A stretch of DNA of 64,000 nt from Pseudomonas sp. GV071 (GCF_003050835.1 NZ_QAOJ01000005.1:124001-188000); one strand, 5' to 3'. Counted from the first letter of the stretch, positions 8,406 to 20,132 are shown. The notes: generated by a model from the sequence alone, not told the origin. Numbers and translations are program-made.

Positions 8406-8443
8406 GCCGCCCAAGCGGGTATCCAGATACCCTCTCGGGCGGC
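8406..8443 (+). other. Intercistronic hairpin in the zinc operon
   Basis: GCCGCCC (8406-8412) pairs with GGGCGGC (8437-8443), and inside it GGGTAT (8417-8422) pairs with ATACCC (8427-8432), closing a 4-base CCAG loop; a 4x4 internal loop separates the stems. No U-run follows, so it is probably not a full terminator. It could protect the upstream mRNA or reduce read-through, giving more binding protein than transporter (inference). Confidence 0.55.
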
Positions 8444-8479
8444 GTCTATTTCGCCCCACCCCACTTCAAAGTGCCCTTC

Positions 8480-9190
8480 ATGACAGCGCCACTCCTGACC
8501 CTCAGTGACCTTGGTTTCGCCTGGCCTGGCCACGCCGAACTGCTGGATATTCCCGCGTTTCACCTGGCGCAGGGCGAGACCCTGTTTCTCAAAGGCCCGA
8601 GTGGCAGCGGCAAGACCACCCTGCTCGGTCTGCTCGGCGGCGTGCAGAAGCCCAGCCGCGGCAGCATCGCTTTGTTGGGGCAAGAGTTGACCAGCCTGTC
8701 GGCCGGCGCCCGCGATCATTTTCGTGTCGACCACACCGGCTACATCTTCCAGCAGTTCAACCTGCTGCCGTTTTTATCGGTACGGGAAAACGTCGAGTTG
8801 CCCTGCCACTTTTCCAAGCTGCGCAGCAGCCGCGCCAAGCAACGCCATGGCAGCGTGCACCAGGCCGCTGGTGCACTGCTGGCGCATCTAGGGCTGAAAG
8901 ATGAGCTGCTCGAACGCCGCGCCGACGCCTTATCGATTGGCCAGCAACAGCGCGTAGCCGCTGCCCGCGCGCTGATAGGCCAGCCGGAACTGGTGATCGC
9001 CGACGAACCGACCTCGGCGCTGGATGCCGATGCCCGCGAAGCGTTTTTGCAGCTGCTGTTTGCCGAATGCCGCGAGGCCGGTTCCAGCCTGCTGTTTGTC
9101 AGCCATGACCAGAGCCTGGCCCCGCTGTTCGACCGTCATCTGTCCCTGGCAGAACTCAATCGCGCGGCCAAGCCCGCAGCGGAGGTTTGA
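8480..9190 (+). CDS. ABC transporter ATP-binding protein (LolD/MacB-type) of zinc module
   Basis: ATPase of a type VII-like (MacB/LolCDE-class) transporter, 236 residues. Walker A GPSGSGKT is at 39-46, the Q-loop is in FQQFNLLP (about 90), Walker B LVIADE at 171-176, and the H-loop is in FVSHDQS. The signature motif is LSIGQQQR at 151-158 instead of LSGGQQQR. The ATG at 8480 is used; an in-frame GTG at 8471 is possible. The permease gene follows after one base. Substrate not shown; zinc context suggests metal or metal-carrier handling in the envelope. Confidence 0.85.
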   Translation: MTAPLLTLSDLGFAWPGHAELLDIPAFHLAQGETLFLKGPSGSGKTTLLGLLGGVQKPSRGSIALLGQELTSLSAGARDHFRVDHTGYIFQQFNLLPFLSVRENVELPCHFSKLRSSRAKQRHGSVHQAAGALLAHLGLKDELLERRADALSIGQQQRVAAARALIGQPELVIADEPTSALDADAREAFLQLLFAECREAGSSLLFVSHDQSLAPLFDRHLSLAELNRAAKPAAEV

Positions 9191-9191
9191 G

Positions 9192-10457
9192 ATGTACTTG
9201 TTGCGCCTCGCCATGGCCAGTCTGGCCAACCGTCGTTTCACCGCGCTGCTGACGGTGTTCGCCATCGCACTGTCTGTTTGTTTATTGCTAGCAGTGGAGC
9301 GGGTACGCACTGAAGCCCGCGCCAGTTTCGCCAGCACCATCAGCGGCACCGACCTGGTGGTTGGCGCCCGCTCCGGCTCGATCAACCTGCTGCTCTACTC
9401 GGTGTTTCGCATCGGCAACGCTACCAACAACATCCGGTGGGACAGCTTCGAGCATTTCGCCAATAGCAAGCAGGTGAAGTGGGCGATCCCCATGTCGCTG
9501 GGCGACTCGCACCGCGGCTACCGGGTGATGGGCACCACCGGCGCCTACTTCGAGCATTACCACTATGGCCGCGGTCAGGCCCTGCAACTGGCCGAAGGCC
9601 GCGCCTTCGACACGGACCCGTTTGAAGTAGTGCTGGGTGCCGAAGTGGCCGATGCGCTGAAATACAAACTCGGCGAGAAGATCGTTCTCGCCCATGGCGT
9701 GGCCAGCATCAGCCTGGTCAAACATGACGACAAACCCTTCACCGTGGTCGGCATTCTGCAACGCACCGGCACCCCGGTGGACCGCACCCTGCATATCAGC
9801 CTGGGCGGCATGGAGGCGCTGCACATCGACTGGAAAAATGGCGTGCCGGCCCGCGGCGCCGGGCGTATTTCCGCCGACCAGGCACGCAACATGGACCTCA
9901 CCCCGCAGGCGATCACGGCCTTTATGGTGGGCCTCAACAACAAGATCGCCACCTTCAGCATGCAACGTGAAATCAATGAGTTCCGTGGCGAGCCGCTGCT
10001 GGCGATTCTGCCGGGCGTGGCCCTGCAAGAGTTGTGGAGCCTGATGGGCACTGCGGAACAGGCGCTGTTCGTGGTCTCGCTGTTTGTGGTGATTACCGGG
10101 CTGATCGGCATGCTCACGGCGATTCTCACCAGCCTCAATGAGCGGCGCCGGGAGATGGCCATTCTGCGTTCGGTCGGCGCCCGCCCTTGGCATATCGCCA
10201 GTCTGCTGGTGTTGGAGGCCTTCACTCTGGCATGCTCCGGCGTCGTTCTCGGCACCCTGTTGCTGTATGTCGGCATCGCCGCCGCGCAGAGCTACGTGCA
10301 GGCCAACTACGGCATCTTTCTGCCGCTGGCCTTGCCGAGCGCTTATGAATGGTCGCTGCTGGGCGGCATTCTGGCCGCCGCGCTGCTGATGGGCGCGATA
10401 CCGGCCTGGCGCGCCTATCGACAGTCGCTGGCCGATGGCTTGTCCATCCGGGTGTAG
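9192..10457 (+). CDS. ABC transporter permease, FtsX/MacB family, zinc module
   Basis: Membrane partner of the preceding ATPase, 421 residues. One N-terminal membrane helix (about 12-34) is followed by a periplasmic MacB-like core domain (about 40-290), then three helices (about 293-325, 340-370, 385-405). The FtsX coupling sequence LNERRREMAILRSVGA lies between the helices. The ATG at 9192 (MYLLRLAMAS) is one base after the ATPase stop with GGAGG upstream. Such transporters are mechanotransmitters rather than classic importers, so it may act on an envelope protein or metallophore. Confidence 0.85.
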   Translation: MYLLRLAMASLANRRFTALLTVFAIALSVCLLLAVERVRTEARASFASTISGTDLVVGARSGSINLLLYSVFRIGNATNNIRWDSFEHFANSKQVKWAIPMSLGDSHRGYRVMGTTGAYFEHYHYGRGQALQLAEGRAFDTDPFEVVLGAEVADALKYKLGEKIVLAHGVASISLVKHDDKPFTVVGILQRTGTPVDRTLHISLGGMEALHIDWKNGVPARGAGRISADQARNMDLTPQAITAFMVGLNNKIATFSMQREINEFRGEPLLAILPGVALQELWSLMGTAEQALFVVSLFVVITGLIGMLTAILTSLNERRREMAILRSVGARPWHIASLLVLEAFTLACSGVVLGTLLLYVGIAAAQSYVQANYGIFLPLALPSAYEWSLLGGILAAALLMGAIPAWRAYRQSLADGLSIRV

Positions 10458-10489
10458 CCCCTACGTTGTAAACCTTAAGGACCCTGATC

Positions 10490-11011
10490 ATGTTGCGCGC
10501 GTTTGCTCTTGCCCTGTTGTTGGCACCTTGTCTGGCTTGGGCCGCCGACGTGCGCGAACTGACCTGGTCGGAAATGGTGCCACCGGACGCGCCGGTGGCC
10601 ACCCAGCCACAGGCGCCAATGCATGACCTGTCGCAGCTAGCCAACGCCCTGGCGGCGGAGTCGGCACCGGCAGCCAAGCAGCAGTCCCCCGCCGCCCCCG
10701 TGGTGCAGGCGCTGGATGGCCAGGAAGTAAAACTGCCGGGCTACATCGTGCCGCTGGAAGTGGGTGAAGACAGCCGCGTGACCGAGTTTCTGCTGGTGCC
10801 TTACTTCGGTGCCTGCATCCACGTGCCGCCACCGCCGTCGAACCAGATCGTGCACGTGAAAAGCGAGCTCGGCGTGTTGATGGATGCGCTGTACCAGCCG
10901 TTCTGGGTCGAAGGCCCGTTGCAGGTAAAAAACAGCACCAGCGACCTCGCCGATGCCGGTTATGCGATGGACGCTAACAAGATCTACCCCTACGAAACCC
11001 CGGAAAACTGA
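10490..11011 (+). CDS. Periplasmic DUF3299 protein of zinc module
   Basis: Secreted 173-residue protein with a signal peptide (1-18, AWA cleavage). A low-complexity Pro/Ala/Gln linker precedes the DUF3299 domain, which starts at KLPGYIVPLE and contains VPYFGACIHVPPPPSNQ with a lone conserved Cys-x-His. That segment could bind metal. It ends the Zur-type operon, 32 bases after the permease. Function unknown; always found with this transporter type as far as I recall. Confidence 0.8.
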   Translation: MLRAFALALLLAPCLAWAADVRELTWSEMVPPDAPVATQPQAPMHDLSQLANALAAESAPAAKQQSPAAPVVQALDGQEVKLPGYIVPLEVGEDSRVTEFLLVPYFGACIHVPPPPSNQIVHVKSELGVLMDALYQPFWVEGPLQVKNSTSDLADAGYAMDANKIYPYETPEN

Positions 11012-11060
11012 TCCCATCCCCTGCGGTTGCGCCAGGCGCAACCGCTCACCTCGCAATCTA

Positions 11061-11074
11061 TTGCTGTAGATCAA
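11061..11074 (+). promoter_or_regulatory. Anr/Fnr-like box upstream of oprG
   Basis: TTGCTGTAGATCAA matches the Anr/Fnr consensus TTGAT-N4-ATCAA at 9 of 10 defined positions. It is centred about 75 bases before the oprG start codon. OprG in P. aeruginosa is known to be Anr- and iron-dependent, so oxygen-limited activation is expected. Confidence 0.6.
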
Positions 11075-11141
11075 GATAGGCAGCTACCGATCCTTACTAC
11101 ACTGACGCCATCCGAACCGTTAGTGATTGAAGGAGTACACC

Positions 11142-11825
11142 ATGTCCAAGGCCCTCTTCGCCGCCTCCCTGCTGGCGGTTGCGCTGGTCTCCCCTATGGC
11201 CCATGCCTACCAGGCTGGCGATATCATTCTGCGTGCCGGCGCGATCACCGTTGACCCGCACGAAAACAGCGGCAACATCGACCACTCGGTACTGGGCAAG
11301 GTCGATGGCAGCAAGGCCACCGTGGACAGCGACACCCAACTGGGTTTGAACTTCGCCTACATGGTGACCAACAACGTCGGGATCGAACTGTTGGCCGCTA
11401 CGCCCTTCAGCCATGACGTCGGTGTCAAAGGCATGCCAGGCGCGTTCTCCGGCCTCAATGGCAAACTCGGCAGCATCAAACAACTGCCACCGACCCTGAG
11501 CCTGGTGTACTACCCAATGGACAGCAAGTCGGCGTTCCAACCCTATGTCGGCGCCGGCATCAACTACACCTGGTTCTTCGACGACAAGCTCAGCAGCGAA
11601 GCCGAAAGCAAAGGTTTCAGCGGCTTGGATATGAAGGATTCCTGGGGTCTGGCAGGGCAAGTGGGCATGGATTACATGCTGACTGACAACATCATGCTCA
11701 ACGCCCAGGTGCGTTACATCGACATCGACACCACCGGTACTACTTACCTGGCTGGCGACAAAGTGAAGGTTGATGTGGACGTGGACCCATGGGTTTACAT
11801 GGTAGGTCTTGGCTACAAGTTCTAA
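11142..11825 (+). CDS. oprG: Outer membrane protein OprG (OmpW family)
   Basis: Eight-stranded beta-barrel of the outer membrane, implicated in passage of small hydrophobic molecules or amino acids. It is 227 residues with signal peptide 1-21 (MAHA cleavage) and mature start YQAGDIILRAGAI, typical of OmpW. It ends in the aromatic barrel terminus GLGYKF. The ATG at 11142 is preceded by AAGGAG; an in-frame ATG 15 bases upstream is less likely. It has its own Anr-like promoter region and a strong terminator after it. It directly follows the zinc module as in PAO1 (PA4067, recalled). Confidence 0.93.
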   Translation: MSKALFAASLLAVALVSPMAHAYQAGDIILRAGAITVDPHENSGNIDHSVLGKVDGSKATVDSDTQLGLNFAYMVTNNVGIELLAATPFSHDVGVKGMPGAFSGLNGKLGSIKQLPPTLSLVYYPMDSKSAFQPYVGAGINYTWFFDDKLSSEAESKGFSGLDMKDSWGLAGQVGMDYMLTDNIMLNAQVRYIDIDTTGTTYLAGDKVKVDVDVDPWVYMVGLGYKF

Positions 11826-11832
11826 GCACGAC

Positions 11833-11872
11833 ACACAGCAAAAAGGCGCCTGAGGGCGCCTTTTTGCTGTGT
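11833..11872. terminator. Bidirectional terminator between oprG and the epimerase gene
   Basis: A perfect 18-bp stem (ACACAGCAAAAAGGCGCC with its complement) around a TGAG loop, with A- and T-runs on both sides of the GC core. It serves both convergent genes. Confidence 0.93.
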
Positions 11873-11906
11873 GTTATCTGCGTTAGCCTCGATGCTTTTG
11901 ATCTAG

Positions 11907-12836
11907 CTAACGGCCAAGCAACTTGGCCAGGCCAACGGCCATAGGCGTCGGCTCAGCCACCTGATACCGGCTCAACAAACGCTGATTATTCGCCCGCGAA
12001 TGACGGATATCGCCATCACGCGCAGGGCCATAACTGACCGGTGGCAAGCTGCCCACCACGTCACCGATATACTCCAGCAACTGATTGAGGCTGGTGGCGC
12101 GATCCAGGCCGACGTTGGCCGGGCCCTCTTCAACGCTGGGCATTTCCAGCGCCTGCATCAGCACGGCAATCAGGTCCGCCACATAGAAGAAGTCGCGGGT
12201 CTGCTCACCGTCGCCAAACACCGTGATCGGCAAGCCCTGCTGGGCGCGCTGGATAAAGATGCTGATCACCCCGGAATAGGGAGACGACGGGTCCTGGCGT
12301 GGACCGAAAATATTGAAGAAACGGAAGATCGCCGGCTCCAGGCCATGCTGGCGGCGGTAGAAATCCAGGTACTGCTCGCTGGACAACTTGTCCGACGCAT
12401 AGGGCGTGAGCGGCGCGGTCGGGGTGTCTTCATCAATGGCCTGGCCATCGCCGTTGTTGCCATACACCGACGCACTGGAAGCGAACAGCACGCGTTTGAC
12501 ACCATGTTCACGCATCGCTTCGCAGACATTCAGGGTGCCAACAAAATTGCTCTGGTGGGTGCCGACCGGGTCAGCCACCGAGGCCGGAACCGAGGCCACC
12601 GCGGCAAGGTGTGCAACGGCTTGGCAACCGGCCACCGCCTGCGCGACCAGCGCCGCATCGGCGACGCTGCCGACCAGCAGCTGCAGGCGCGGGTTATCCA
12701 GCGGCAGGTTGCTGCGCTTGCCCATGGACAGGTCGTCCAGCACCCGCACGGCATAACCCTTTGCCAACAACGCGTCGACCAGATGGGAGCCAATAAAGCC
12801 GGCGCCCCCGGTGACCAGAATAGGGAGATCAGGCAT
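11907..12836 (-). CDS. NAD-dependent epimerase/dehydratase (GalE-like)
   Basis: Extended short-chain dehydrogenase acting on nucleotide sugars. The 309-residue protein starts MPDLPILVTGG and has the NAD motif GGAGFIG at 10-16. The active-site Ser lies in SSASVYG and the YxxxK pair in YASDK. RFFNIFGPRQ is typical of UDP-sugar epimerases. The frame extends to 12875, but the ATG at 12836 gives the expected N-terminus and overlaps the upstream gene by 8 bases, indicating coupling. Likely substrate class: UDP-glucose/galactose-type sugars, not proven. Confidence 0.85.
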   Translation of the reverse strand: MPDLPILVTGGAGFIGSHLVDALLAKGYAVRVLDDLSMGKRSNLPLDNPRLQLLVGSVADAALVAQAVAGCQAVAHLAAVASVPASVADPVGTHQSNFVGTLNVCEAMREHGVKRVLFASSASVYGNNGDGQAIDEDTPTAPLTPYASDKLSSEQYLDFYRRQHGLEPAIFRFFNIFGPRQDPSSPYSGVISIFIQRAQQGLPITVFGDGEQTRDFFYVADLIAVLMQALEMPSVEEGPANVGLDRATSLNQLLEYIGDVVGSLPPVSYGPARDGDIRHSRANNQRLLSRYQVAEPTPMAVGLAKLLGR

Positions 12837-13713
12837 GGCGGTAGTAACGATCCAGAAGACTTGGCAAACCGGCACGCCAGGCGCGCGGTTTGATACCGAA
12901 GGTATGCAGAATTTTCTTACAGGCCAGCACCGCGTGCTGCGGCTCGTCGGCTACATCGGGGCGGGCCGCGTGGGCCTGAGCGCCGACTTCCTGCACCGCC
13001 AACTGACGGAACGCCCGCGCTTCGGTGAGCACCGCCTGGCCGAGAGCCAGTGAAGTGGTCGCCTCGTAGCCGCCGTAGTGGTAAGTGCCCCACAGCGGCG
13101 CCTGGCAATCCAGTTGTTTCAGCACGGCGATCAACACCCGGGCGGCATCGTCGATGGGCGTCGGGTTGCCCCGGCGGTCATCGGCGAGAAACAGCTCGGC
13201 GTCGTGCTCGGCACGGTTGAGGAAGCGCCCCAACAAGCCTTCGGCGCTGGCATCGAGCAACCAGCCAAAACGAATCAACACATGCCGCGGGCAGGCCGCT
13301 CGCACGCTCTGTTCGATCCGCCACAACGCCTGACCCCGAAGGCCCAACGGCACCTGCTCTTCCTTTTCGCTGTAGGCAGTAGCGCGCGAGCCATCGAACA
13401 CGCGATAGCTGGAGGGCTGTACCAAGCGAATGGAGTGGTGTTGGCAGAGTTCGGCGAGGCGCTCGACCGCACGTTCCTGCGGGGCGAAGCGCTCGGCGCT
13501 AACCGCTTCGGCCTGAAACCAGTCGAAGTAGTAGGCGAGATTCACCACCACATCGGGCCGGGTTTCATCCAGCAGCAGAGTCAGGCTGGTGGCGTCCCAG
13601 CCGCCCTCGGGCGGACGCGGGGCGAGGAAGCCGATGTCATCCTCGGCCCCCAGGCGGATCAGCGCCTGCCCAAGGGCATTGCCGCCGCCCAGTAGCATCA
13701 GGCGCATATGCAT
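12829..13713 (-). CDS. RmlD-like NAD(P)-binding sugar-nucleotide reductase family protein
   Basis: A 294-residue SDR-like protein with a glycine-rich N-terminus LLGGGNALGQALI (6-18) and an RmlD-like layout. The YxxxK motif is not obvious: SSYRVFDGS and AYSEKEEQVP occur where RmlD has its catalytic region, so activity is uncertain. It precedes and overlaps the epimerase gene, and the pair is conserved in PAO1 (recalled PA4068-PA4069). Start at 13713 or the second ATG at 13707; neither has a clear Shine-Dalgarno. Confidence 0.7.
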   Translation of the reverse strand: MHMRLMLLGGGNALGQALIRLGAEDDIGFLAPRPPEGGWDATSLTLLLDETRPDVVVNLAYYFDWFQAEAVSAERFAPQERAVERLAELCQHHSIRLVQPSSYRVFDGSRATAYSEKEEQVPLGLRGQALWRIEQSVRAACPRHVLIRFGWLLDASAEGLLGRFLNRAEHDAELFLADDRRGNPTPIDDAARVLIAVLKQLDCQAPLWGTYHYGGYEATTSLALGQAVLTEARAFRQLAVQEVGAQAHAARPDVADEPQHAVLACKKILHTFGIKPRAWRAGLPSLLDRYYRHA

Positions 13714-13730
13714 ACGTCAGGAAGGCCTGA

Positions 13731-14228
13731 TCAGAACGGGATATCGTCGTCGAAGCTGTCGTAGTTCGGCGCTGGCTGGGCCGCAGGTTGCGGTGCCGGG
13801 CGCGACTCACGCGGCGCTTGTTGCTCGCGCTGCTGAGGGGCTGGACGCTGTTGACGTGGAGCGGAATCGCCACCGCCGTTATCAGGACGGCCACCCAGCA
13901 ACTGCATGGTGCCGTTGATGTCGACGACGATTTCGGTGGTGTAGCGTTTGACGCCGTCTTTTTCCCACTCGCGGGTTTGCAGCTTGCCTTCGATGTACAC
14001 CTGCGAACCTTTGCGCAGGTATTCGCCGGCGATCTCAGCGACTTTGCCGAACAGGGCCACACGGTGCCATTCGGTTTTTTCGACTTTCTGCCCGCTCTGC
14101 TTGTCGGTCCACTGCTCGCTGGTAGCCAGGCTCAGGTTGGTGACCGCATTGCCGTTAGGCATGTAGCGTGTTTCCGGGTCCTGGCCGCAGGTTCCGACCA
14201 GAATGACTTTGTTAACCCCACGGGCCAT
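13731..14228 (-). CDS. ssb: Single-stranded DNA-binding protein
   Basis: Binds ssDNA in replication, repair and recombination. The OB-fold domain is residues 1-112 (starting [12 protein letters not shown]). It is followed by a disordered Gln/Pro/Arg-rich linker (about 115-152) and the conserved acidic tip DDDIPF at the C-terminus that recruits partner proteins. The 165 residues are standard. AGGAG lies 5 bases before the ATG. It sits 9 bases after the MFS gene and close to uvrA. Confidence 0.97.
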   Translation of the reverse strand: MARGVNKVILVGTCGQDPETRYMPNGNAVTNLSLATSEQWTDKQSGQKVEKTEWHRVALFGKVAEIAGEYLRKGSQVYIEGKLQTREWEKDGVKRYTTEIVVDINGTMQLLGGRPDNGGGDSAPRQQRPAPQQREQQAPRESRPAPQPAAQPAPNYDSFDDDIPF

Positions 14229-14237
14229 AACGTTCTC

Positions 14238-15623
14238 CTAGGTATCGGCACGCGCTTCGAGCAAGGCGTCGAGCGCTGAGCGATCCAATTGTTCGGAATC
14301 CAATTTGATATAGATGGCGGCTTCGTCGGCCACCACCACTGCATCCGTTACTCCGGCCACCGCCAAGAGGCGCTCTACCAGGCCAGCTTCGCGCACCGCA
14401 GCGGGCGAAAGAGGCAAGCGCAGGCTGGTGACATACGGAGGTTCGCGCATAGTAACAGCAATGATAAGCCAGAGCCCACAGAGCACAGCACATCCCAGAA
14501 AGACGGTATTCAGGCCGCCGTGCTGGAACAACCAGCCGCCGAGAATGCCGCCTAACGCGGCGCCGAGAAACTGGCTGGTGGAATAAATCCCCATCGCCGT
14601 ACCCTTGCCGCCCGCCGGCGAGACCTTGCTGATCAACGACGGCAACGACGCCTCCAGCAGGTTGAACGCGGTGAAAAACACGATGGTGCCGAGCACCAGT
14701 TCGTTCAGGGTGCCGTCCGTCAGCCAGAAGAACACTTCGCAGCCCAGCAGCACGGCCACCGCACCGGCCAGCACGCGTTTCATCTGGCGCTTTTTTTCGG
14801 CATAGATAATGAACGGGATCATGGCGAAAAAACCGACCAGCAGCGCGGTCAGGTACACCCACCAATGCTGCTCCTTCGGCAACCCGCCACGCTCGACCAA
14901 TGCCAGCGGCAAAGCGACAAAACTGGACATCAATACCGCGTGCAGTACGAAGATGCCCACGTTCAGGCGCAACAAGTCCGGGTTACGCAAGGTGCGGCCG
15001 AGGGCTTCCTTGGCCACGCCCGACTCGCGGTGGTGCAAGGGTCCGGCCGAACGCGGCACCCACCACGCCACCAGGGCAATGCCCACCAGCGCCATGGCGG
15101 CCGTGGCGATAAACAACCCGGAAAGACCGAAGGCGCGCGTCAACAGCGGCCCCACTACCATGGCCACGGCAAACGACAGGCCGATGCTCATGCCGATCAT
15201 GGCCATGGCTTTGGTCCGGTGTTGTTCGCGGGTGAGGTCCGAGAGCAGCGCCATCACCGCCGCCGAGATCGCCCCGGCGCCCTGCAGCACCCGGCCGGCA
15301 ATCACGCCCCAGATCGAATCGGCGTTGGCCGCAAGCAGACTGCCAGCGGCAAAAATGATCAGGCCGACATAGATAACCGGGCGTCGGCCGATGCGGTCGG
15401 AGATGACCCCGAACGGAATCTGCAGCACCGCCTGGGTCAGCCCGTAGGCGCCGATGGCCAGACCGATCAGGGCCGGCGTAGCGCCAGCCAGGTCCATGCC
15501 ATAGGTGGCCAGCACCGGCAGGACCATGAACATACCAAGCATTCGGAACGCGAAGACCAGCGACAACCCACTTGCTGCGCGGGTTTCACTGCCACTCATG
15601 CGTTCGCTGTGCGGATCGTGCAT
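14238..15623 (-). CDS. MFS transporter, YajR-like with C-terminal YAM domain
   Basis: Inner-membrane major facilitator, 461 residues. It has 12 membrane segments up to about residue 390, motif [12 protein letters not shown] between helices 2 and 3, and a roughly 65-residue soluble C-terminal domain (starting SLRLPLSP) of ferredoxin-like pattern as in E. coli YajR (YAM domain). Substrate unknown; the family is drug-efflux-like. It is divergent from uvrA and upstream of ssb, an order I recall from PAO1. Start ATG at 15623 with GAGGTA before it; a second ATG 8 codons in is possible. Confidence 0.85.
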   Translation of the reverse strand: MHDPHSERMSGSETRAASGLSLVFAFRMLGMFMVLPVLATYGMDLAGATPALIGLAIGAYGLTQAVLQIPFGVISDRIGRRPVIYVGLIIFAAGSLLAANADSIWGVIAGRVLQGAGAISAAVMALLSDLTREQHRTKAMAMIGMSIGLSFAVAMVVGPLLTRAFGLSGLFIATAAMALVGIALVAWWVPRSAGPLHHRESGVAKEALGRTLRNPDLLRLNVGIFVLHAVLMSSFVALPLALVERGGLPKEQHWWVYLTALLVGFFAMIPFIIYAEKKRQMKRVLAGAVAVLLGCEVFFWLTDGTLNELVLGTIVFFTAFNLLEASLPSLISKVSPAGGKGTAMGIYSTSQFLGAALGGILGGWLFQHGGLNTVFLGCAVLCGLWLIIAVTMREPPYVTSLRLPLSPAAVREAGLVERLLAVAGVTDAVVVADEAAIYIKLDSEQLDRSALDALLEARADT

Positions 15624-15691
15624 GGAAGTACCTCAAGAAAATGCGCGCCGATTCTAGCAGCCCCCATTCAGCGCCGCACAGGCGTGACGCT

Positions 15692-15721
15692 TTGCCGCTG
15701 GCTTGACAAGGCCCGTATACT
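15692..15721 (+). promoter_or_regulatory. Possible sigma-70 promoter of uvrA
   Basis: TTGCCG (15692-15697) and TATACT (15716-15721) are 18 bases apart, 32 bases before the uvrA GTG. I see no good LexA operator (CTG-N10-CAG) in the MFS-uvrA gap. Confidence 0.4.
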
Positions 15722-15752
15722 CAGCGGTTTTCGCCCGCCATGCGAGGCCGCA

Positions 15753-18587
<2,835 letters not shown>

Positions 18588-18598
18588 TTTCAAGCCAA

Positions 18599-18629
18599 TA
18601 AAAAAACCGGGCCATGCGCCCGGTTTTTT
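18599..18629 (+). terminator. Rho-independent terminator of uvrA
   Basis: CCGGGC (18607-18612) pairs with GCCCGG (18618-18623), flanked by A- and T-runs; it can work in both directions. Confidence 0.9.
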
Positions 18630-18635
18630 GTTGCG

Positions 18636-18716
18636 CTGTTGGGCTTCGCTGCGCTCAACCCAACCTACAACGCGCCTTTCGTAGGTTGGGTTGAGCCAAA
18701 GGCGAAGCCCAACAGC
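18636..18716. repeat. Long imperfect inverted repeat (GTAGGTTGGGTTGAGC type)
   Basis: CTGTTGGGCTTCG...GCTCAACCCAACCTAC (18636-18668) is mirrored by GTAGGTTGGGTTGAGC...CGAAGCCCAACAG (18681-18715). It lies between the convergent uvrA and serB genes. This sequence type is a widespread intergenic repeat in pseudomonads, recalled rather than searched. Confidence 0.8.
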
Positions 18717-18717
18717 C

Positions 18718-19932
18718 CTACGCCTGACCGTCCCGATCGCGATAGCCAAGCAGGTACAGCACACCATCCAGGCCAAGCGTGGAAATCGCCTGCTTGGCAG
18801 ACTGCTTCACCAGCGGTTTGGCCCGGAAAGCTACGCCCAAACCGGCAATCGCCAGCATCGGCAAGTCATTGGCACCGTCACCGACCGCAATGGTCTGCTC
18901 CAGGCTCACGCCCTCTTGCTCGGCCAACTGACGCAGCAAGTCCGCTTTGCGCTGCGCATCGACAATCGGCTCGATGGCCACGCCGGTCAGCTTGCCGTCT
19001 TCAATCTGCAGCTCGTTGGCAAATACATAGTCGATACCCAGCTTGGCCTGCAGCTGCTTGGCGAAGTAGCTGAAGCCGCCGGATAGAATCGCGGTCTTGT
19101 AGCCCAGGCGTTTGAGTTCGACGAACAGCGTTTCCGCGCCCTCGGTCAGGCGCAGTGAAGCGCCGATGGCGGCCAGTTCGCTTTCCGGCAAGCCCTTGAG
19201 CAACGCCAGACGCTCTTTGAAGCTGGCACGGAAATCCAGTTCGCCGCGCATGGCGCGCTCGGTGATTTCCGAGACTTTCTCGCCGACGCCAGCGACCTTG
19301 GCCAGTTCATCGATCACTTCCGCCTCGATCAGCGTCGAGTCCATGTCGAACACCGCCAGGCGGCGGTTGCGGCGGAATACCGAGTCCTGCTGGAAGGCGA
19401 TATCGACGTTCAGCTCCTGAGCCACGCTGAGGAACTCGGCGCGCAGGGCCACCGGGTCAGCCGGTTCGCCACGCACGGAAAACTCGATGCAGCCTTTGCT
19501 CTGGTCAGCCGGAGTGTCCAGCGGCATGCGCCCGGAAAGGCGGTCGATATGGTCGATATTCAGGCCGTACTTGGCAGTGATCGAACTGACGCGCTGCAAT
19601 TGCTCGGCCGTAACCCGGCGGGTCAGCAGGGTGACAATATGGCGGGACTTGCCCTGGCCGCTCACCCAATGCTGGTAATCAGCTTCGGAAATAGGCGTGA
19701 AGCGTACCTGCTGGTCCAGCTTGTAGGCGGTAAACAGCACGTCCTTGAGCACCACGGAGCCCTGCTCGGTGCCGGGAATTTCCACCAAAATGCCGAACGA
19801 CAGGGTGTTGTGGATAACGGCCTGGCCGATGTCGAGGATATTCACGCCGCCCTGCGCCAGCACGCCGGTGATGGCGGCGGTGAGGCCCGGGCGGTCTTCG
19901 CCGGTGATATTGATCAGAACGATTTCGCGCAA
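18718..19932 (-). CDS. serB: Phosphoserine phosphatase SerB
   Basis: Last step of serine synthesis: dephosphorylates phosphoserine. The 404-residue protein has two N-terminal ACT-like domains (1-85 and 95-180) and a C-terminal HAD phosphatase. The nucleophile motif FDMDSTL is at 195-201 (Asp196, Asp198) and the metal motif GDGAND at 351-356. The start is taken as TTG at 19932 because GGAGGT lies 5 bases upstream and the protein then begins MREIVLINITGEDRPG, as in relatives. It is divergent from the AhpA-like gene, as serB and ytjB are neighbours in E. coli. Confidence 0.93.
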   Translation of the reverse strand: MREIVLINITGEDRPGLTAAITGVLAQGGVNILDIGQAVIHNTLSFGILVEIPGTEQGSVVLKDVLFTAYKLDQQVRFTPISEADYQHWVSGQGKSRHIVTLLTRRVTAEQLQRVSSITAKYGLNIDHIDRLSGRMPLDTPADQSKGCIEFSVRGEPADPVALRAEFLSVAQELNVDIAFQQDSVFRRNRRLAVFDMDSTLIEAEVIDELAKVAGVGEKVSEITERAMRGELDFRASFKERLALLKGLPESELAAIGASLRLTEGAETLFVELKRLGYKTAILSGGFSYFAKQLQAKLGIDYVFANELQIEDGKLTGVAIEPIVDAQRKADLLRQLAEQEGVSLEQTIAVGDGANDLPMLAIAGLGVAFRAKPLVKQSAKQAISTLGLDGVLYLLGYRDRDGQA

Positions 19933-20132
19933 GGCGGACCTCCACAGGGCACGGCAAAAGCAGCGGTGCATCGCCGGCCGGTCATGCAGACGGGCCCAAG
20001 CGCAGCGCCGGGGGTGATGAAAAGGCGCACATTCTAACCACTTTCACCGCCATACGGGCACGCGCGCGCTTTGCCCACCCCCGAGCCCTCGTTATACTGC
20101 GCGGCAATTCCATTCGAGAAGAGCCGCGCTCT

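Noticed and set aside
15703..15721. TTGACA at 15703 as a -35 box with TATACT
   Set aside because: Only 7 bases separate them, far too close for sigma-70.
14865..15752. A long N-terminal extension of uvrA
   Set aside because: Reading frame is open by chance across the divergent MFS gene; the family start and a Shine-Dalgarno are at 15753.
15624..15752. A LexA operator for uvrA
   Set aside because: No CTG-N10-CAG with the usual AT centre; only partial matches.
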